64,000 nucleotides of DNA from Hevea brasiliensis (lineage: Eukaryota; Streptophyta; Magnoliopsida; Malpighiales; Euphorbiaceae): contig NC_079501.1 in assembly GCF_030052815.1 (NCBI RefSeq), forward strand, positions 86,685,849-86,749,848, read 5' to 3'. A program made the position numbers and the translations under genes. Below the pieces are notes generated by a model. The model made no database searches. It was not told the DNA's origin and worked only from the letters and a program-made list of their open reading frames with translations. Below, one piece after another: positions 57,736 through 64,000 of the stretch. How positions within the stretch are numbered: position 1 is the stretch's first letter; every line of letters starts with the position of its first letter.

Positions 57736-60700
57736 GTATTTTTTTTAAATTAAAGTCGAAACTTTTTATTTTCAAAAAATTTATGAAAATAATTTCTTAT
57801 ACAATTACAAATTAATTAATTCTGTTTTGAATTTGACACTTAAAAATCTATTCCAAAAAAGAATTGGCATTTTTATATTGTTGTTATTTTTCCTTCTTGC
57901 ACATTTTTTTTTAATTTTATAATTTTATTTTGTAATAAAAATAATTTCATTTAAAAGAATAAAAAATATGTATAATATTACAAAAAATTTTATTAAAAAT
58001 ATTTATAAGTGTTTAAAAAGTGGATCATTAAAATGTGAAATTAATAGATTAAATATTTCAAAATATTTAGTGACTTTAATAGCATTAAAAAGTGATTTAT
58101 TTAAACTTTAAGGGACTAGTAATTGAATAAGCATATCCCCATTCATTAATGAAACTGCTCGAATTTCCACACCTAAAATATATATGGTTAAAAATTAATA
58201 AATTTTTTTAATTTTATTAATTTAGTCCTAAACTTTAAAATTAGTTTCAATTTTAACAATTAGTTTCATTACATGATTTAATTGATAAAAATAATTTAAA
58301 TATTTACCAACATTATTAACATTAATCAATCATTTATTTTTTTTATCATTTTAGTAAATCAAATAAAATTATTATTTTAGTATATCAAATTCTTATTATT
58401 TTAGAAGTTATAATTAAATTTATTTTGTTTATATTATTTAGTAATATTATATGTTTAAATATTTTAAATTTTTTTCATTTATTAAATTTTAAATTTGAGA
58501 TAAAATGATAGAGAAATACATAAACTAAAAGTATAATAGAAAGAGAGAGGGGAAAAAAATTAAAATTAAGATTACAATATTAGATATATTATTTAATTAC
58601 TATAATTTTTTATTAATAGGAAATTTTTTCAAAATTAATGAAAATATTAAAATTATTGAAAAAATTAATAAAATTAAATGGAACAATTAAAATTGATAAT
58701 ATATAAATGAAAATATTTGAATAATATTCAAAGAATACCTATTTAATATTTTTTTTGTATATTTTAAGTTTTATTTTCTATTTAATTATTTTTTATTCTT
58801 ATTAATACACATGCTTTAATACAACAAAAGTTTTATTTTCTATTTAATTATTTTTTATTTTCTACACGCTGCATTTTAGTACAAAGTATTCACAATACTC
58901 TTCAATGAAAAGAATTTCAATCCTACAATTATCATTTGAAATAATAATTTTTATAAAAATATTTAATTTAAGTTATAAATAAATAATTTTACTTTAAATT
59001 CAATGCCAAAGAAATATATAATAACTTTAGATTTGCTTTAACTATAGTTGATTTATTATTATTTTTTAGTTTATTGGGCATCTTTTATATGTATATATAT
59101 ATATATACTTTTTTAATTTTATGGTTAATTAATTAATTTATTTATTTTGCAGCAAATGGAGCATATGTGATGAAATAAAAATAAAAATTTCTTGGAGTTT
59201 CAGAAATTCTGAAAATGAAATGCACATAGAAAAAGAAAATAATTCAATAATTAAAATTTTAAATATTAAAAATTAGAAAATTAAAAAAATTAGAAAATAA
59301 AATAGTAATATAAAATGAACTTTTAAGATTTAATAATATGATTAATTAATATGATCAACTTTAATATAGATGTAGAACATAGATAAATAGATGCAAATTT
59401 TATAATATTGCCATGTGTCAGTCAAGTAATTTTTTCAATTAAATTTTCTCAATTTTTATTTATAAGAGGTTTCATTAACTCCAAATTATAATTAAAGAGA
59501 AAAAAAAAATCAAATTATACGTTAATAAATAATGAAATTTAAAAAAGAAAAAAAAAAAGAAAAGTGTAAAAAAATATCATAACAACCATTAATTTATTAG
59601 CAAAGGTAAAGGCTCAAGCCAATAGCTAGGGATGTCAGTGCCATTGCTCAATCCTAGCCCTTGGGGTCAAAGAAGACTGTACAAAGACTGCGCCAGAGGA
59701 TCTTTATAGACGTCAAATTCAATTTCATGATGAAACTTCTTAAAAACAGGATTAAAGTAGGCATACACATACACAGACATATTAAATTTAATTAATTAAT
59801 TAATAATATTTTTAAATAAAAAGGTCATATATAATGAATAATTAAGATAATTATATTTTTAATTTCATAATTTATTATTTATGAATATTAATTTTTAAAT
59901 TTAAAAAATCTTAATTGGTCCAATCAAATTTATTAATATATTTATATTACATTATATAGATATTAGTTAATATTATTTAACTAATAATATTAAAAATTAT
60001 TAAATATAAAAATAGTCATATATAATAAATATAATAATTAAGATAGTTATATTTTCATTGTCATAATTAATTATATATAAATATTAATTTTTAAATTTAA
60101 AAAATTTAAATTGGTTTGATTAAAAAATTAGAAAAAAATTAAAAAAAATAGAATACTAAATCAAGAGAGTATCACTTTCTATTAAAATAGATCTATTAAA
60201 ATGGCTCTAATCCCCATCAATGAGAGATCATTATCACAAGATAAAAGGTGAATTTATTCTTAAATTCACTTTTTTTTTATATATATTTTTAGGTTTTGCT
60301 TTTATTAAAAATTTTTTATTCATGACTATTATTTAATTGATATATAAAAATAAACTAAAAATTATTTAAATAAACTAAAAATTATTTTATATCATTTAAA
60401 TGTGTTAATTTATTAATTTTTAAATAAATAAGCATAACAAAATTCAAATCTATAAAATATTTATATTTCTTTATTTAAAATTGAATATGATTAAAAAAAT
60501 TTTAAAAAAATATATAACTGTTATTGAGAAATAGCAATTGGTGAAAATAATTAACAATCAATGATACCAAAATGAATACTTATGATTTTATTATTAATTT
60601 AAATTGATAAAAAATTAAAACAATATTTTTTTATGTGATCCATAAAAAATTATTGTGAATATGTATATGTAAAATAGATAATAAATAGATAAAAATTCAC

Positions 60701-62240
60701 TGAAATTTATCTTTTGTGAGAATATTTTGACACTTAAATTAAAGTTAATATAAAAAAATAATGTGTTTTAAATACTCTGTATAAAAAATATTACACTTGC
60801 TAATTTTATTAAATTTTAAAAAATAATAAAAATATATATATATTTTAGAATGGGAAATTCAATTAGGAAGGAGACAAATATACAACTTTTTAGACTTTTG
60901 ATGAGGGCATGTAATAAAGGAATCCAGCGCTGAAAAAGACCAAGTTGGTGAAGGTTAGTGTACCCACCTTCTTAATTTATATTTGAATTTTTTAATCCTA
61001 TTAATTATATGTAATATTTAAATATAATTTTTATTGTGATATAAATTGTAATTAATGATAAATAATTATAATTTTATATGAAGAAATTTATTTTTTTAAT
61101 AAAAATTTAGGTGAGGAGAAGCTCTCCAATCTAATGAAGACATAGTATAACTTCACTCAGAGATTATAATTTATATATTACTTATAAAGATAAATAATTA
61201 ATAAAATTTAAATTTTTAATTTAATGAGTACTAGAAATTTTAAAAAAATTATTAAATAAGTCTGATATACTAACTTAGTTTAATAATTGTGCTCTCAACC
61301 AATAAAAATATAATACATGTCTTTTATGTCATTATAAGTAGGATAAAATCAAAATTTAAAAATAAAAAATTTTAAAAATCAAATCAAATCGATTAAAAAG
61401 AGAAAATGAACTGAATCGAACTAATAAATATCGGTTCGGTTCGATTTTAAATCAATCAAATCGAAATTTATAAAATTTCATATTTTTAACATTAAATCTA
61501 AATAATAAAACATAAAAACAAAAAAAATTAGAAATCAAAACTCAAAAATCTTAAGGTTTTCTTTAATTGATTTTCTTTGATTTCCTATATATATTAATAA
61601 TTTTTTTGATTTTTATGAAAATAAAATTATCAACATTATAGATTGAATTTTAAATAATTATAAGCACTATTTCAATCAAGAGTCTCTTTTATATATCACA
61701 TGTGTTACTCAATCATCAATCTGATTTGGTATACCAATTCACCTAATAATTTCTCTAAAATTTGTACCTTTCAATTGTATTAAACAAAAATAATTTAAAT
61801 AAAAAATAAAATATTTAATTTATGATTTGAACTAAATAAAATAATTACTGATATTTCTTTTTTTTTTTAAGAAAAATAGAGATGTGTGCAATTAACAAGA
61901 AAGGAAGGGATGCTGATTTTAACTTTTTTTTTTTTATTGCTAAAAAAGCTGATTAGATTATTTTTGTTTCTCTTTCTTTACTCTTGGTGTTCTCCCATTC
62001 CTTTCCCATTTCAATTTCCTTTCTTTTTGTTTTTCATGTTATTATAATCTAATATATTATTGCTAGAGCTTCATCTAAATAGTAATTTATTTTTTAAAAT
62101 ATTTTTCTGAACAAAGTTTATTATTATTTTTAAATATTAATCTTACTTATAAATTGATCAAATTAATATATAAATTTTAAAAATAAGATAATTTATTTAT
62201 TTATAATAATTTTTAATTTATTTATTTATAATAATTTTTT
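57735..62240. other. AT-rich intergenic sequence
   Basis: No supportable gene in 4.5 kb. Visible details: a complex patch at 59605-59760, a CGGTTCGGTTCG motif at 61432-61443 common in dispersed plant repeats, and T- or A-runs (61858-61870, 61925-61937). Confidence 0.5.
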
Positions 62241-62567
62241 AACTTATAAGTTAAACTTATAAACTAAAAAAAATTGAGAAACTCAACTTTTTATTTTGGT
62301 ACTTATAAATTAATTTGACTAAATATTTTATTATATTATCCTTATTTAATTTTTAAAATTTTATCATAAATCTCATTTAATATTTTTTTAGTTATTTTAA
62401 CAATAAATGCACTTATAAACTACTTTTTACTAAATACATCAATTACTTATCAATTACTTATAGGTACTTTAATACTTATAAGTACTTTAATAGTTATAAA
62501 TTAAATATGTAATTGCTTAAAATTTTAAATGTTTATAAATACTTATGAGCTTATTTTTATAAGTTAA
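62241..62567. mobile_element. MITE-like repeat, copy 2
   Basis: It matches copy 1 at 56347-56613 along its body and has AACTTATAAG at the left and TTATAAGTTA at the right. It has an extra internal TACTTATAAGTACTTTAATA stretch near 62470-62500. Confidence 0.6.
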
Positions 62568-64000
62568 AATGAAATACTATCTTAATTAATAAGAAATTGA
62601 AGAAATGAACTTAAATTCACTCAATTAAATAAGTGATATGCTTTTAATAAGGTGAATTTATTGATATTTTTAATAGAATCTATCAATGTTTTTTTTAATT
62701 GTGTGATTATCAACTTTATGCTTGTCATTAGCTTTTGAGAAAAATATTTTGAAATTTTTTTGCAACTTTTTTTAAATAAGTTACATAATTAGAGGCTTTT
62801 AAAATAGGATAGGCATGAAGGTGGTTGATTCATAAAATTGGCATGAAAAATGTTTATATAGAGATAATAAGCTAATTAAATCTTCTCTCTTAATATTCAA
62901 AAAAAAAAAAAATTCTTCTTTCTTAATAATCTGGCTTTGCTAGTCCCTTCTAGTGTGTTCAACAACAGACAAAATGTTGTCTACAGTCATTAACATGCAT
63001 TATTTGTACACATTTGGACTATATTCCTTGGAGGATACATTTGGACTATATTTCTTAGGGGGTCCTTGGTTAAAGATGCCCATGTAGCCATTCAAGTGGG
63101 AAAATAATATTATTAAAAATAAAATATAAATTAAATATATATAATATTTTTAAAAATGAAGATAAAATATAAAAAATTTAACATTGAAATTCTAAAATTA
63201 ATCGTTTAATTATTAGTCTTTAATATAAATCAAACATTGATTTATTAATAATAAGCAGTTATTTAATCAAATTTTATTTTTTTATTTATTTTATATGTTA
63301 TAATTAAAATAACAAAAAAATTAAAATAATAAAATCTTTAAATAATGTTGTTAAAACAAGGAGTTGGTGATATGAAAAATAAATAAATAAAGCTACTTAA
63401 GGTGGTGTATCATTTTTTTTTGCAAGGAAAGTAAAGCACATAATACATTTAGATGGTAAAGAATATCAAAGTTTTCTTTAAGCCTAGTTAATCTCAAATC
63501 CCAACCCTTCTAACAAAATGAAAGTGAAATCACATTTTGCATTGATTTTGTTTTTTCTTCAATAAGCTAATTTTTTTTTAACATAGAAAAAATGGGCATA
63601 AAGAAATTGACTATATGTCTAATATAAAATATTACATCTTTCACATTCATACACATTTGGAAAGATCATCACACTTATATTCGGACTAGAATTTAGGATA
63701 CTTTTTAAATTGAATGAATCTCTCTTTCTTTTATCTTGTGAACCAGCCATTATAGATATAAAATTATAAATCCCTTGTACTGTGTTTGGATAAATTATTG
63801 GGAAGGAAGGAAAATACAAAAAGAAAATTTTTTCTTATTTTTTATCATTTATTTTCCCACCTTGTGTTTAAATAAGTAGAAAATAAATGATAAAAAATAA
63901 AAAATACAAAGGAAATTTTATTTTTTAGAGTGATTTCTTATTTTATCTCCAAAGAAAAATATGACAAATTTTACTTTCCTATCTTCCTTCTTTTATCTAA
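62568..64000. other. AT-rich end of window, no gene
   Basis: It contains a 27-bp tandem duplication (ACATTTGGACTATATT at 63010 and 63037) and a perfect 21-bp inverted repeat at 63835-63855 and 63880-63900 that may be part of a MITE. The minus-strand 66-codon frame at 63619-63819 shows no known domain. Confidence 0.5.
63835..63900. repeat. Perfect 21-bp inverted repeat, 24-base loop
   Basis: Arm TTATTTTTTATCATTTATTTT at 63835-63855 (21 bases minus none changed) is exactly complementary to 63880-63900. It lies inside a longer loosely palindromic region (63760-63960), suggesting a small foldback element. Confidence 0.75.

Overview
The window is nuclear DNA of a eudicot plant. It is very AT-rich, host genes have introns, and most of it is layered LTR retrotransposons, LINEs and MITE-like repeats. 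A woody rosid such as a Euphorbiaceae species would fit, but the sequence alone does not prove this. No bacterial, organellar or viral gene blocks were seen.

Two host gene systems are visible. The first is a tandem cluster of LRK10-like receptor kinases (GUB_WAK ectodomain plus Ser/Thr kinase). Copy A (1-2611) keeps an intact kinase exon and its upstream intron, and its ectodomain exon must lie left of the window. Copy B (about 6990-8790) is a kinase pseudogene. Copy C (31689-43870) keeps the signal peptide, ectodomain exon and a 36-bp mini-exon, but has a one-base deletion, a 10.4-kb retrotransposon in its intron, and no kinase exon. The second system is a five-exon RING-H2 E3 ubiquitin ligase gene on the minus strand (47736-51707), which looks complete and carries a solo LTR in intron 2.

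Between and inside these genes lie, left to right: an Athila/Tat-like gypsy fragment (2612-4906); a four-unit tandem array of about 940 bp built from a copia deletion derivative plus a piece of LINE RNase H (9724-13603); a 276-bp TRIM (15046-15321); a nested cluster (17840-20988) in which a short LTR element carries a composite of five TRIM LTRs in inverted arrangement, flanked by one GATCC duplication; a LINE complex (21221-30390) in which two LINE 3' ends face outward between 14-bp duplications and which hosts a 3.0-kb solo LTR, a TRIM and a defective Tork-type copia element; and a gag-only gypsy element with 3.8-kb LTRs (33243-43688).

The right part (52081-64000) holds no supportable gene. 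It contains microsatellites, foldback or MITE-like elements and small LINE remnants. The receptor-kinase cluster would act at the plasma membrane in perception or signalling, and the RING protein in ubiquitin transfer. Nothing in the sequence links the two. The main interest is the unusual transposon structures and the way they broke up the kinase cluster.
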